DNA of 64,000 bases from Welwitschia mirabilis (Eukaryota; Gnetophyta; Gnetopsida; Welwitschiales): NCBI GenBank assembly GCA_051453625.1, contig JBOZIK010000001.1, positions 234,732,016 to 234,796,015 of the forward strand, read 5' to 3'. Every line of letters starts with the position of its first letter. The first letter of the stretch is position 1. The notes beneath the pieces were generated by a model. It ran no database searches. It was not told where the DNA came from and worked only from the letters and a program-made list of their open reading frames with translations. The position numbers were made by a program, and so were the translations under genes. Below, piece by piece: positions 1 through 11,188 of this stretch.

Positions 1-560
1 ATTAAGAAAGGGTGAAGGACAATGATCCTTTTTAGTGATGTCATTAAGTTTTCTAAAATCAATGCACATTCTCCATTTTCCAACTTTTTTTGAAACTACT
101 ATCAAAGGGCTAATCCGCTCACTATTGAATATAGCATATATGATCCTAGCATCCATAGATTTAATAATTTCATATTTAACTATTTGCTTAAGGGCTTGGT
201 TGAGCTTTCTTTAGGGTTACCTAATAGGTTTAGCTTTATGCTTAAAGTAAATTTTGTGTTGAACTATGAAAAGAGGGATGGTAGCTAAGTCTTTATGAGT
301 CCAAGAAAAGGCATCTTCTTTAGAAGTTAAGATTGAGATCAAGTTGGATTCTTATTGAGGAGTAAGAAAGTCACTTATTATCAGAGGTTTCTTTGGGTTG
401 TCAGATAGAAAAATGTATTTTAGACCTTTAGNNNNNNNNNNNNNNNNNNNNNNNNNNNNCTCATACTTAAAACAGTGTGTTTCAGTTAGATCATCATACA
501 AAGTTGGTTCATGTTGCATTATCAAGATCTCCTTAATTAGACATCTTTACCTATTAACAA
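1..560 (-). pseudogene. Athila-like gypsy fragment: RT start and protease-RT linker
   Basis: Read on the minus strand, bases near 1-130 encode a decayed Ty3/gypsy reverse transcriptase start: ISPLIVVSKK, then KWRMCIDFRKLN, then KKDHCPSPFL. These are the standard gypsy RT block upstream of the first catalytic aspartate. The same stretch occurs in the Athila-like element near 56095-56500 with the same order and flanking words, so this is a second copy of that family, cut by the window edge. Upstream in sense (about 130-560) lies the linker towards the protease, interrupted by a 28-base gap. The sequence stops matching the Athila copy near 560, where an R2-type element begins. Stops and frame changes make it non-functional. 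Confidence 0.8.
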
Positions 561-1834
561 AATCTAGTTTAGTATAAATGTCTTTGATACTATAGACATC
601 TTTTACATTAATGTTTTATATATGCAAGTGTCTTTAGTAAATTATATCTATCCTTTTTGAATTTTAATATAAAGCTTCTAAGTACTTTAAACTTCAATAT
701 TCTAATTGGAATGATCCTTTTAAAAATTTTGGCATTCTCCAAATTTACTTATTTACATATTAAACAGATCACACTTAATAAGTGGAATCATCAAAATTGA
801 GATTTTATCAATATCATTAAGTTGATAAATCATTCATCTTCATCATTTACTTGTGAATTTATAAGACTTAAAGACCCTAGTTAATAGCCTTGAATAAAAA
901 TCAATAATAAGTGATCTCATTATATTTTTAAGTAATGAGTATGATTAAGTACACTTATGGATTTTTAAGGAAAAGTTATGCTTATTTTAAGTATAATTAT
1001 TAAAGTTATATTTTCTTAAGGTCTTTAATTCTAAAAAAAATGGATGAAATAAGTGGAATTTATCTTCATATTATGTTCATTACATTCAAAGAATTTTCAT
1101 AAGGATAAGATATTTCTTAACTAGGCTAATAAGCCAATGATCCTTATAATATTCATAAAAAAATAAATATGAGATGAATAATTAAAAAAAGTATAATATA
1201 TCTTTGTTTTAAATTACATTTTATTATTCATCACTTAATTATATTTAGTTACGTGTATTTAGATCATTAATGCTCACTAGTAATGCAACTCTAATGATCT
1301 ACTTATGACATACTCAACTACATTAGGGCTATGAACACTCAATGGCAAGGTAATAATAATTTTTTAATAGCAAAACATGCTTACCACTATTAGAAGAAGA
1401 TGTTATAATACTAAATGCTCAATGTAATTCAAAATACTTAAAATAATGGACATATATGCCAATAAGAAAGGGAAATAATGAAGAGAAAAAGTGGGAATTA
1501 GAGGCCTTCTAATTTTTATTGTCTTTAATTTTTATACTTAGATTTTCTTCTAATTCTTAAATTCTCATAAGATATTTAGTTAATATTATGCTTATTTGAT
1601 GTTAAGATCTATTAATAAAGTATAAAAATATAATAATATCATTTAATTAGGTAGGTTATCTCTTTTATTTTTAGGTTATGTGATTAACTCTTTTTTTGTA
1701 TTATCATTTTTCATCCTCGCCATCCATTCCACTTCATCCCCATATCATGAGAAATAACATCATATGGCCTAACTATTTTTATGAATTTACCTTTCACTTG
1801 GCATTTTTAGGAAGAAATAAAAGGTGATTATTAG
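560..1834 (+). mobile_element. R2-type gypsy element, second copy (R2'), internal part before the chromovirus insertion
   Basis: This stretch matches the reverse complement of the 3' internal part of the R2 element at 42.0-43.7 kb. For example, 820-1030 matches 43.4-43.65 kb, 1245-1340 matches near 43.1-43.2 kb, and 1650-1830 matches 42.05-42.25 kb, all as diverged but collinear sequence. Because R2 at 40-49 kb is in minus sense, this copy is in plus sense. The copy is interrupted at 1834 by the chromovirus and resumes at 12118. No intact protein is encoded. The left limit near 560 is only approximate, and the match is weak between about 560 and 820. Confidence 0.7.
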
Positions 1835-2249
1835 TATAATGTTTCATTTTAATATTTTTAGATTTTTTAATATAAATAGAAACATATAAAATAATATGTT
1901 AGGATTAATAAGAATAATAAGAAAAAATTTAGCAAAGGTGGACTTTATTATTAGAAACAACGACTTACATTCCTTATCATTTAGCCAATAGCCCAGGACT
2001 TGTGATCAAAAGTAAAGACATGGGCTATAATCTAAGTTCCCCTCTTGGGACCCTTGAGGATTATCCACGGTGATCATCGGTTACATCTACCCAGTCTGTC
2101 CACCCACACCTAATGCCATAGGCTTTTATAGAAAAAATTAAGGGACATAGTTTTACATCTTTAAATGAAATCCATTTATAACTTATTAATTACACTCATT
2201 TATCACCTTAACATACATATTTTACAAATAGTAAATTTGGAACATTACA
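1835..2249 (-). repeat. Chromovirus 3' LTR
   Basis: This 415-base LTR is in minus sense. In sense it begins TGTAATGTTCC and its far end is the complement of TATAATGTTTC, so the terminal CA has become TA. The opposite LTR keeps the TG/CA end, with about 11 bases of inverted terminal symmetry. Words shared with the right LTR include ATTTAGCCAATAG/ATTTAGCTAATAG and the terminal ACAAATAGTRAATTTG. Confidence 0.88.
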
Positions 2250-2265
2250 TTCCCTCTCCCTTAAG
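2250..2265 (-). promoter_or_regulatory. Polypurine tract of the chromovirus
   Basis: Minus-strand sequence CTTAAGGGAGAGGGAA abuts the 3' LTR start (TGTAATG). This is the expected site for plus-strand DNA priming and fixes the element orientation. Confidence 0.8.
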
Positions 2266-2554
2266 TATTGTACTCATCCTTGAGCATGGTTTCTTCTCTT
2301 CTTGCATTATTTATAAAGGCATGTTTATCTAAATTATTTTTTGTATTATTTATAGAACATAAGGAAAGGAGAAATATTTGCTCATTAAGAGATAACAATA
2401 ACAATGGAAAAATAACATATCATATTTTATTGAAAAGATTGAAAAAAGTTTCATGTATGTTCTCCCTATTTTCCTAAGTTTGTTGGTTATAATGGGTCCA
2501 TTAGATAGTACTTTATTTACATTTTTATTCCTTAATTATATAGTTCTAGTATGT

Positions 2555-3244
2555 AAGACTTTTTTGGGTTGAACAGTGAAGGTCAGATTGGGCTTAAGCA
2601 TAATATGCTACCAGTTTAGGATGTAGTCCTAATTCTTGTATTTATGATAAGGTTTTAGTGTGCTCATATGAAAACCTAGATGAATTTGNNNNNNNNNNNN
2701 NNNNNNNNNNNNNNNNNNNNNNNNNNNNNNNNNNNNNNNNNNNNNNNNNNNNNNNNNNNNNNNNNNNNNNNNNNNNNNNNNNNNNNNNNNNNNNNNNNNN
2801 NNNNNNNNNNNNNNNNNNNNNNNNNNNNNNNNNNNNNNNNNNNNNNNNNNNNNNNNNNNNNNNNNNNNNNNNNNNNNNNNNNNNNNNNNNNNNNNNNNNN
2901 NNNNNNNNNNNNNNNNNNNNNNNNNNNNNNNNNNNNNNNNNNNNNNNNNNNNNNNNNNNNNNNNNNNNNNNNNNNNNNNNNNNNNNNNNNNNNNNNNNNN
3001 NNNNNNNNNNNNNNNNNNNNNNNNNNNNNNNNNNNNNNNNNNNNNNNNNNNNNNNNNNNNNNNNNNNNNNNNNNNNNNNNNNNNNNNNNNNNNNNNNNNN
3101 NNNNNNNNNNAAGACTTTTTTGGGTTGAATAGTAAAGGTCAGATTGGGCTTAAGCATAATATGCTACCAATTTAGGATGTAGTCCTAATTCTTGTATTTA
3201 TGATAAGGTTTCAGTGTGCTCATATGAAAACCTAGATGAATTTG
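2555..3244. repeat. 134-base direct repeat flanking an N gap
   Basis: Bases 2555-2688 and 3111-3244 are the same 134-base sequence with about four differences, placed exactly on the two sides of a 422-base gap. The sequence lies in the 3' region of the chromovirus. The arrangement suggests unmerged overlapping contig ends rather than a biological duplication. Long frames across the gap are artefacts. Confidence 0.8.
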
Positions 3245-3465
3245 AAACATTCGTAGAGGAGGTTCTAGTTTATAGGCTAGGTTCCCTTTTTTTTTAATGA
3301 TCTTACATGGATCATAATACTAGGGGACTAAAATGGTATAGCTCCCCATTTTTAAGAAGTTCCTTNNNNNNNNNNNNNNNNNNNNNNNNNNNNNNNNNNN
3401 NNNNNNNNNNNNNNNNNNNNNNNNNNNNNNNNNNNNNNNNNNNNNNNNNNNNNNNNNNNNNNNNN

Positions 3466-4480
3466 TTTTAAGAAGTTCATTTCTAGCTTTATTTTTAGCA
3501 ACACTTGTTCATCAACTTGGAATATGCAAGTTTGAATTTTTTATCAGAGTATTTTTTGTATTAATCTTGTGTGTCTTGCAGTTATCTTTTTATCTTAGTA
3601 ATGATCTCTTTTATAATTTTTAATTTATAGGATGTAGCATTTTCTGATATCTATGAAGAATCCAATCATGTGATAGCGGTGGAGTGGTTCCCATCATACA
3701 TTACTTCAAATGGTAAATATCAAATGATTGCTTCAAATGGCAAATATTAAATGAAAATTTGGCAAGTCTAATTATAAGCAAACTTGGACAAGTGTAGATA
3801 GTTCTTTTATTGTTTGGGTTTTCCAACCACACCTAATCATGTAACATCATAAAGTATCTTATACACTACAATTTACTCTTTTTGTTTGGTCATCTATTTC
3901 TAGGTGATAAGAATTAGTAAACCTAAGATAAGAACTTCAAAACTTAGATACAGTGACTTGAGGTGCATCATGTAACTTGAAAACTTCCATAAAATATAGG
4001 CTCAATTCNNNNNNNNNNAAGCTTTATGTTACAATGAAATGGACCATCTTAATTAACTTGTCTACATAAACAAAAATTACATCATCTTATCTATTAGTAA
4101 GAGGTAGCCCAGTGATGAAATCCATAAATATTTCTTCCCATTTCCACTATGATACTCCTAAAGGTTAGGTGGAGTCTAGTGGGTCTTCCTTGATCAATCT
4201 TCATCTACTGGAATATGGAATAATTACTAATGTATACTTCAAATTTTTCTTCATTCTAGACCAAAGGTAATGTTTTCATAATTGGTGATAATTCCTGCTA
4301 AGTCTAAGATGCCCTACATATGAAACTTCATAGATTTCAAACATCAACTTCCTTCTCTATGGGCCTTGTGGAATGTATAGTTATGATTCTTTTAATAGAT
4401 ATCCATTCTCAAGAGTGTGTAGATGTATACTTATTTCCCTCCTTCAATTAGTTGATGTATATCTTAAAAATATAAATCAT
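3466..4480 (-). pseudogene. Chromovirus integrase (decayed)
   Basis: Minus-strand reading recovers the zinc-finger region (GHLRLSRNYHQLWKHYLW, normally GHFG..KTY....R.YYWP). The core follows with EEIFMDFITGLPLTNR and DKLIKMVHFI, carrying the first catalytic aspartate in MDFITGLP at about 4102-4125. Further downstream is the C-terminal stretch LPFEVMYDGN (normally APYEALYGRK) with QLQDTQDRYKKYSDKK after one TAG is read as CAG. Integrase joins retroelement DNA to the host chromosome. Many in-frame stops and a 10-base gap at 4009 make this copy dead. The sequence beyond, between about 2266 and 3465, is the 3' end of the pol frame and the 3' untranslated region, broken by two gaps. Confidence 0.82.
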
Positions 4481-5230
4481 TGGCTATGAATGTCTTAAGA
4501 AAAATTAATAGATCTAATGTAATAATGGTGGCTAGCATGCACCACATTCTACTTAGGGCATCTGCAACTTTGTTCTTTTTTCCTAGGGTGTACTATGTTT
4601 GAATTCATATTTTGTAAGAAATTCATCCCATCTTCTCTACCACATGTTCAAAAGAGGTTATTTTTAGAGGTATTCTAAGCTCTTATGACCTATTTTAAGT
4701 AGAAATTTACCTCCCAACAAGTAATATATCCACACCTTTAGAGTATGCACTATGACTAGCAGTTTGAAAACATGGATGAAATAGTTCTTTTTACGTTGGT
4801 TTAGTTTCCATAATTCATAGGCCATCACTTGATCCTATTAACTTAGTATGGCCCCTATACCTTAATTATAAGCATTAGTGATGATATGAATGGTTTATTC
4901 ATATACATAATTTTAAGAATAAGTACTATTTTTAGCTATAATTCAGCCTAAGAAATGCCTCCTTGCATTTGTCATCAAAGTGAAATAAAGTTCTTACTCT
5001 AGTTAAATCTGTTAGTGGTGCTATAAGTTGAGAGAATCCTAGGATGAATATTTCATAGAAGTGAGCCAACCCTAAGAATCTTTAAACCTATGGAGCAATC
5101 TTTAATTCTAGGCATTTCCTTATAGGTTATACTTTGGCTAGATTAATGGTAATCTCTTTATTGGAAATACTATGTCCTAAGTAGATGATTTATATCTAGA
5201 AGAAGTTACATTTTCTTAACTTATCTTTAA
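4480..5230 (-). pseudogene. Chromovirus RNase H (decayed)
   Basis: The minus strand reads KNKVADALSR at 4549-4578, the hallmark end of gypsy RNase H, preceded by a frame with GHKSLEYL (normally TDHKSLKYL) and WDEFLTKYEF. RNase H removes the RNA template during reverse transcription. Frameshifts and stops are frequent. Confidence 0.78.
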
Positions 5231-5760
5231 AATCATGCCTTGTTTGGATCTATAACAATTGCTTTAGGTGTGTAATATAATGATCTTATCTTTTGGAATG
5301 TATTAGAATATCATCTAAAATACAATAATGAATTTATCTATATAAGTTGAAAAATATCATTCATTAAAATCATAAAAGTAGTGGGAGAACGTATCAGACC
5401 AAAGGATATTACTATGAACTCATAATATTCATCTCTTACTTTAAAGATAGTTTTGTAGATATCTTTACCCCTAAGGTAGATTTGGTGGTATCCAGATTTT
5501 AAGTCAATCTTTAAGAAGTACTCGAATCCTTAAATTTGATCCAATAGATCATCAATTCTTGATAGAGGATACTTATTTTTTATGATTATCTTTCTTAGCT
5601 ATCTATAGTTAATGTAGAGTTGCATGATACCATTCTTTTTCTTCACAAAGAGTACTAGGGCTCCCCAAGATAATACACTATAGTAGATCCTACCTTCCAA
5701 AATTAGTTGTTTAATTTTCAATTTTAGTTTCCTTAATTCTATCATAGAGAATTCATAGGA
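5230..5760 (-). pseudogene. Chromovirus reverse transcriptase (decayed)
   Basis: On the minus strand the order is VFVKKKNGIMQLYINYR, KNKYPLSRIDDLLDQI, YFLKIDLKSGYHQI, DIYKTIFKVRDEYYEF and VISFGLIRSPTTF, then ILDDILIHS at about 5300-5325. These match the canonical gypsy blocks VFVKKKDGS.R.CIDYR, KNRYPLPRIDDL, FSKIDLRSGYHQ and YLDDILIYS. Both catalytic aspartates of the LDD motif survive. R has become a stop after NYR, and the domain lies in one dominant frame. Confidence 0.88.
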
Positions 5761-5989
5761 AGCTCAAACTATTAGTTATGCATAGGGGATTAAGTCAATT
5801 ATGTGTTTCACTTTACTCTTAGATGATAGCATCTTAGAATCTTCAAATAACTTGAAAAATTCTTGCAATTCTTCTGGTAACATGGGATCTTCTTTATAGT
5901 TTTCTACCTAAATTAGGATAATGAAGACTTATTTTCTTTTGGATTCTTTTAAAATTTACTTAGGTAAGATTAGGGATATCTTCTTATTC

Positions 5990-6420
5990 CTTCCCTTATT
6001 CTTTAAGATTTATTCTTTAAACAAAGTTGTTAGCAAGAGGTTATGTTGGTAAAAGTTGATTTTAACATTGTATCTAATCAAGAAGAAAATTCCCAAAATG
6101 GCATGATATTCTTCAATTCGGAAGACATAGAACTTATTTCTAAAGTGTAAGTCATGAATGGTGTAACTTATAAGGGTGTCATTTCCATCTTGTATAAAAA
6201 ACCTACCCCCTATGATCCCTATAGTAGGTTCTTATTATTTGTATGAGGTGATGTTCAATTTATAAAACAATGTTGGAGAAATAAAATTGTGGGAGGCACC
6301 ACTATCTGCTAGGAATGAAATAAAAAAAGAAGACATTTGACCACATAATTTAAAAATAGAATATTAGTTATGACTTGCACTTGTTTGGATGATGGCATAC
6401 ATCTTTTTGGTTATGTAATT
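5990..6420 (-). pseudogene. Chromovirus aspartic protease (decayed)
   Basis: The minus strand reads ADSGASHNFISPTLFYKL at about 6270-6313, the DSGA active-site motif of retropepsins, with the catalytic D-S-G triplet intact. It is followed by HDLHFRNKFYVFRIEEYHAI and LGIFFL (normally LGMDWL). The protease would cleave the gag-pol polyprotein. It sits directly upstream, in sense, of the RT linker, as expected. Confidence 0.82.
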
Positions 6421-7140
6421 GAATTTTGTAAGGCTTGAGCCAACTATTTTAAGGGAGATTTGGTGCTCAAGCTTTAGATGAATAAATTTTAATAATGTAA
6501 CCCTTCTTATATCATTCATAATAGGTGATGTTGGTTCTAGCATTTGTCTACTAGTAAGTGATGAGGCTTATTTCATTTATTTTATTACCCTTGGAAGGTA
6601 ATGTCTTGTTTTGAAATAGGCATCTTCAGTGGATTTGATTTCAAAGGTATATAAGATGATTCTGAGTTTGGATGGTAGGGTTCTAATGAAACTATTAATG
6701 AACTACTTCTCTTTGATGTTCTTTTGATATTTCATGAGATAGTAGAATTTAGATGAGTGTTTATTTAGGGGGTGTTTTTTCAAATTAAAGCATTGTAATT
6801 CCACCATTTAATCTTCTATAAGATCTTCAAGAATGAATTTTTTCTTAAATTCCTAAATGAAGGTATCTTAAGGTAAGGCTATTTGTATTGGCATCTAAAC
6901 TATCATTCCTATGTACTTCCTATAAGAGATATCAAAGGGTATGTTCATCATCATTTTTGTAAAACATTCTCAAGGTTAAAGTAGTTTTCTATTTGTCAAA
7001 TCTAAGAAATGACTTCTTTTCCTTTGTATGTTCTTAGGCATATTGTTTTGACAATATTCTTTTCTTTCCATTGTTCTGTGTTGGAGTTGTTTATTCTATT
7101 TGATAGGAAGGCTTAGAGGTTTACCTTTATGTTTAGTAGT
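6420..7140 (-). pseudogene. Possible chromovirus gag region
   Basis: In minus sense this lies directly upstream of the protease. A readable patch (KHPLNKHSSKFYYLMKYQ, then FINSFIRTLPSKLRIILYTF) has the pattern of gypsy gag, where a Y..RF..L segment precedes F..GL.P.i. No zinc knuckle can be read. The call rests mainly on position. Confidence 0.45.
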
Positions 7141-7614
7141 CTCAACTAGATGTTCTAAATGTCAACTACACTAGTTAGAGTATGTTATCCTAATGTAGAT
7201 GGTTGTTATTGGAATGCCCTTAGATTTTGGTTGATTGGTCTTTCTTCCACTTGAGAGAGAAGATTGTTGATTCTACTAGTAAGTAGTTTATTTTTGTAAG
7301 TGAATGTAGGCAAGTTAGGTCTCTATTTCCTCCATCTATCCATTCACTTGATGTTCCATAATGCAGCAATTGGTTTGATGTCCTTCTGAATTAATATGCC
7401 TCTTTTTTTCACTTTTTCTTCTAAGAGTAGTTGACCTTTTTAAAGTGGTGTTATGTTCTTTTTATACTGTTGCTATAAGAATTAGGTATTGATAACTAAA
7501 TAATAGTTAGAAAAATAGTTAGAAGATCATTAACAGTTATCGTAATAACTCTTGATAATGTGGATCCCTTTTTGTGGTAATTATTAAAAAGTTATGTTAC
7601 TAAGTATTTTAGAA

Positions 7615-8535
7615 GTGACATTGGATGATCCACATTTGTCATAATTAAAGTATAACATTAGGTATTTGAGTGTAATGTCTGATAGTCAAGTGCAATATTA
7701 AACACCCTCATGTAACTGTGAAGCTTTGTTATGGAGTAAGCACATATGAGGTGATAACTACTAGAGTCAGATGGAAAGTGTCGAGATCTCATGAGAGAAA
7801 GTATAACATCAAACATCTAAGTGTGATATTGAGAACCTAAGTGTAATATCAAAGACCATTGTTGTAAGTGAGATGAAGTAAAATAAATGATGTCATAGGT
7901 GACTAGATGTCTCAAAGGCTTGTGAAGGTAAGTGTAATATTAGACAACCAAGTGTAATATTGGGCACTCAAGTGCGATGTCAAGCACTCAAGTACAACAT
8001 TAAACCTTTCTTCAAGGATCATGTCATTATGGAACTTGAAGTGCTAGGATCTTATAATAGGTTTCAGAGTGCTATGGATTCAAGTATAATGTGAGTTACT
8101 CAAATGAAACATCAAGAACTAGAGTGTGATGTTAAAATCTTTATCAAAATGCCAAATTGGATCTAAATACGTAATTCTTGAGTTAAGTAAAAGGCATGAG
8201 AGCCATGCATTGGTAAGTGCAACATCAAACATTCAAGTACGACATTAGATCCTTTTGCATAAGAAGCCAGTAGTAAAACAGACAATGTCGAGATGAGTGG
8301 GAGGTGCTAGAAAGTTAAGAAGGCAAGTGTAACATCAAACATCTAAATGTAACATTAAACATCCAAGTGTGACATTGAAACCTTATTGAAGAATAGGCTA
8401 GAAGAGTGAAATTAATACTAGAGTCAAATGGGATTTGTTAAAGGAAAGTGAAAGGTAAGTATGATGTTAAACACTCAAGTGTAACATTAGAATCCTAAGT
8501 GCAATGTCAGCCTTCTAAGTGCAACATTGATCTGC
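7615..8535 (+). repeat. Degenerate interspersed repeat, unit near CAAGTGNAAYATYAAACA
   Basis: Variants of the word (C)AAGTG(T/C)(A/G)A(C/T)(A/G)T(T/C)(A/G)A(A/G)CA recur many times, some back to back and some separated by 30-100 bases. A clear run is at 7921-8005 and further ones are near 8215-8260, 8325-8385 and 8455-8525. The variants differ mainly by transitions, so the ancestral unit was probably G/C-richer. Function is unknown; repeats of this kind are seen in some plant LTRs. Confidence 0.7.
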
Positions 8536-8644
8536 TATAATGTATCATTATTATGGGTCCTAATACTATCACCTAACTATAATTAATTTTAATTTAACTA
8601 TAGTTAACTATGAATTAGTTAACTACAGTTAACTTCCTAGGTCC

Positions 8645-8665
8645 ACTACTATAAATATCCTATAG
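8645..8665 (+). promoter_or_regulatory. TATA-like box
   Basis: ACTATAAATATCC near 8648 is a good TATA-box match in plus sense. It is followed 1.2 kb downstream by plus-strand coding-like sequence. In an AT-rich window this is weak evidence alone. Confidence 0.3.
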
Positions 8666-9799
8666 ATCTCTTATTTTTATCTCATTTTTCTTATGAATCA
8701 TAGTTAGTTAGTAGCTCTCTTCTTATCTCTTTTTACTATTGTTCTTTTATGTGACATTCTCATCTTATCTTTTAGTGATATTTATATATTTTTGGTGTAG
8801 GTCTTTTATGGTCTGTGTTCCCTATAAATAGAATATCTTTCCCAATGCTTCTAGTTGCAACATTCTCAAATCAAGGTATGGCTCAAAAAATCTGCCTTAT
8901 CATTTCTTGAAATTTTACAAATGTAAGGTCTGATAAATTAGAATTCTAATAATGAGTTGTAGAGTAAGGGTTTTCATGGATCTTGTTCTTTAATCTTCTA
9001 GATTTATGTGGTTTCATTTTCTTTCATCTTTACCATCCCACTATTCATTTCATCCTCAATTATCTATTTTCTTGTTTTAATCTTTGTATAGCTATCATCA
9101 ACCATTATTGTCATGATCCAATCTAGGTTTCTAAATAAAGTATAAGGTTGATCTTTGAATTGAATCAAGGTAACTGTATCCCTCCTAAGATCTCTCACTC
9201 TAATGAGGATTTCCATTATTTTATTGCTAATTGATTAGATAATATATATGCATTCAGGAGATGGATACACACTACCATGAGGTTACCAACTTTACTATTC
9301 CATACTTTATAGCTTATGGGGAATAGATTGTAGGTAGGGCCTTCTTACATGATTAAGTGAGTGAAATCCCAACTTACATAATTTATTTATTACCATTTTT
9401 AGTTAGTTAGGTTTCCTTGTATTGGGCCTATATTATTTTTTCTAATATTCATTCTTAATTATCTTACTTGAAATGAAACAATGATAGGGGTAAGAATTTC
9501 TATGCATACATCCTTTTAGGCTTGTATTTTCCTTCCATAGGTCTAGGTGGCTTATAGCCCTTTAGGTATTTATAGATGAGTAAGGAATCAGAATCCCATC
9601 TGATTAGAAGTGGAAAAAGACTTCAATTAACCATCTAGTGCCTGAAGACCCTAATGAAGAGGAAACATCCCTTAACTCTGCTCAGTGACACTGGCCTTAT
9701 AGGGTATTATCTTAGTTCTCTTTTTACCTTCTTTGATTGTTGTCTTTACTTATTATGATATTTGTATTTAGCCTGTTATCTTTTTAATTTTGTTTTAGG

Positions 9800-11170
9800 T
9801 TTTAAATTCTAAAGCATTAGTTAAAGATGATCTAGACCTTACTCAATGGCCTTCAGAGAAGCTTTTTCTATGTAAACTAAGGTAGGATTATATGGTAGTA
9901 AGTAGATTCTTTCCTTCTATTCCTTTAACTAGTTTATTCCTGAATTTACTATTTCTTTCTAATTCTTAAGGGAGGAGGTCCTTAATGAGTTTGATGCGTT
10001 AATGGATAAGGGAAATATGTCCTACTTGACTTCCTACTTTTAGCCTCTAGATCAGAGTCCACTATTTACTTGTCAATCTCTATATTCTCCTTCTCATCCA
10101 CCTACAACTCTACAAAATATTATTAATGAGTAGGATTAGGTATCTTACCATATGGATTAGCTATTATTGGTAGTGAAAATCTTGTATCCAAAGGTTAAGG
10201 AACTAATGAATAGTTAGAAGATTATTAACCTTTCACTAGTCTATTACATACACAAGTCACTCATTTGTCTTGCCTAGATAAAATCTATATTCATCATCAC
10301 TCCAAGAAAACATATTTTCAATGGGACTTTGAGTGTAGCCACTTTGTTCACTTTACCTCACATTATTTTTCATAGCACGAATGGCTTGCCCCACTTTAAA
10401 ACTTCTATAATTTGATTAATATGATGGAGTTTTTTTACTACATGGATTGGCATGGGGTAGAGAAATGGGAATCCATGAGTGATTTCCTTTAGCTGCTGGA
10501 AAACTAGATCGAAAATATGATCTTATCAGAGAAGAGATCCTAGGCAAACATTTCCCATATTGCAGCTTTGAAGGAGAGCTAGACTACTTTATCTACAAAT
10601 TTAGCAAAGACTTAATGGATGATCCAAGATTGTGTAGATCACTTAACCATCATCATTAATAATATTAATGTTTTGTATTATGACTAGAAGCTTTCAAAGA
10701 AGTTTTGTATCATGGCTAGAAGCTTTCAAACAAGCATCTATTAGGGACCTTAATGACTTATAATAAGCTTCATTGGAGGCTTTATAAGAAGTTATACCCC
10801 ATCACTAGGGTAGATTTTGTAGTGAGTTCTTCTTTTATTGAGGTCAGTACTATGGTGGTTCCTCATTAATCTACTAGTATGGAGTTTATCCCAAGTGACA
10901 TTGAGTTAATCATTCCAGATGTAAAGGTTCATAGTCCTATTTTATTTTTCATTAAGGGTTTTCATCCTCCTCAATAGTGATTATATGATCTCATTATTCA
11001 AGATTTCATGAACCATGTTATTTGCTGCTGCATTATTTCCTCTTTATAGCATAGCTCATTTTTATATAATATTGACCATTTAGCTTGTTTTCTTAATGTT
11101 AAATTTCTACTTATGTATAAAACTAGGTTCCTTTCTTACTTTTCTTTGAAGTAGTAGTTTACTACTTATC
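9800..11170 (+). pseudogene. Decayed plus-strand coding sequence of unknown origin
   Basis: Plus-strand frames read as protein once TAG/TAA codons are taken as former CAG/CAA. About 10430-10670 gives MMEFFYYMDWHGVEKWES, MSDFL-LLEN-IENMILSE and NISHIAALKES-TTLSTNLA, where each dash is a TAG. The heptad-like pattern suggests a coiled coil. About 9971-10220 gives EEVLNEFDALMDKGNMSYLT and LLLVVKILYPKVKELMNS. About 10795-11170 gives YPITRVDFVVSSSFIEVS and SDIELIIPDVKVHSP. GTAGGA near 9880 and a pyrimidine-rich TTCTTAAG near 9970 could be remains of an intron. The strand is opposite to the enclosing element. I do not recognise the family. Confidence 0.5.
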
Positions 11171-11173
11171 ATT

Positions 11174-11187
11174 GACTCTAATACCAA
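11174..11187 (-). promoter_or_regulatory. Chromovirus primer-binding site (tRNA-iMet type)
   Basis: The minus strand reads TTTGGTATTAGAGTC directly after the 5' LTR end. It matches the initiator-tRNA-Met site TGGTATCAGAGC with a C-to-T change. Confidence 0.82.
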
Positions 11188-11188
11188 A

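Larger units (their letters stand above)
7440..11172. other. Unexplained 3.7-kb leader/insert of the chromovirus
   Basis: Between the putative gag and the primer-binding site there are 3.7 kb that a chromovirus does not normally have. From left to right it holds a degenerate short-repeat array (7615-8535), a palindromic AT stretch (about 8575-8635), a TATA-like box in plus sense (8650) and plus-strand sequence that looks like decayed coding DNA (about 9800-11170). It could be a nested element with lost ends, a captured gene fragment or a long antisense region. No second LTR pair was found. Confidence 0.5.

Noticed and set aside
7921-8530. CRISPR-like array
   Set aside because: The repeats are degenerate, unevenly spaced and inside a plant retroelement; there are no constant spacers or cas genes.
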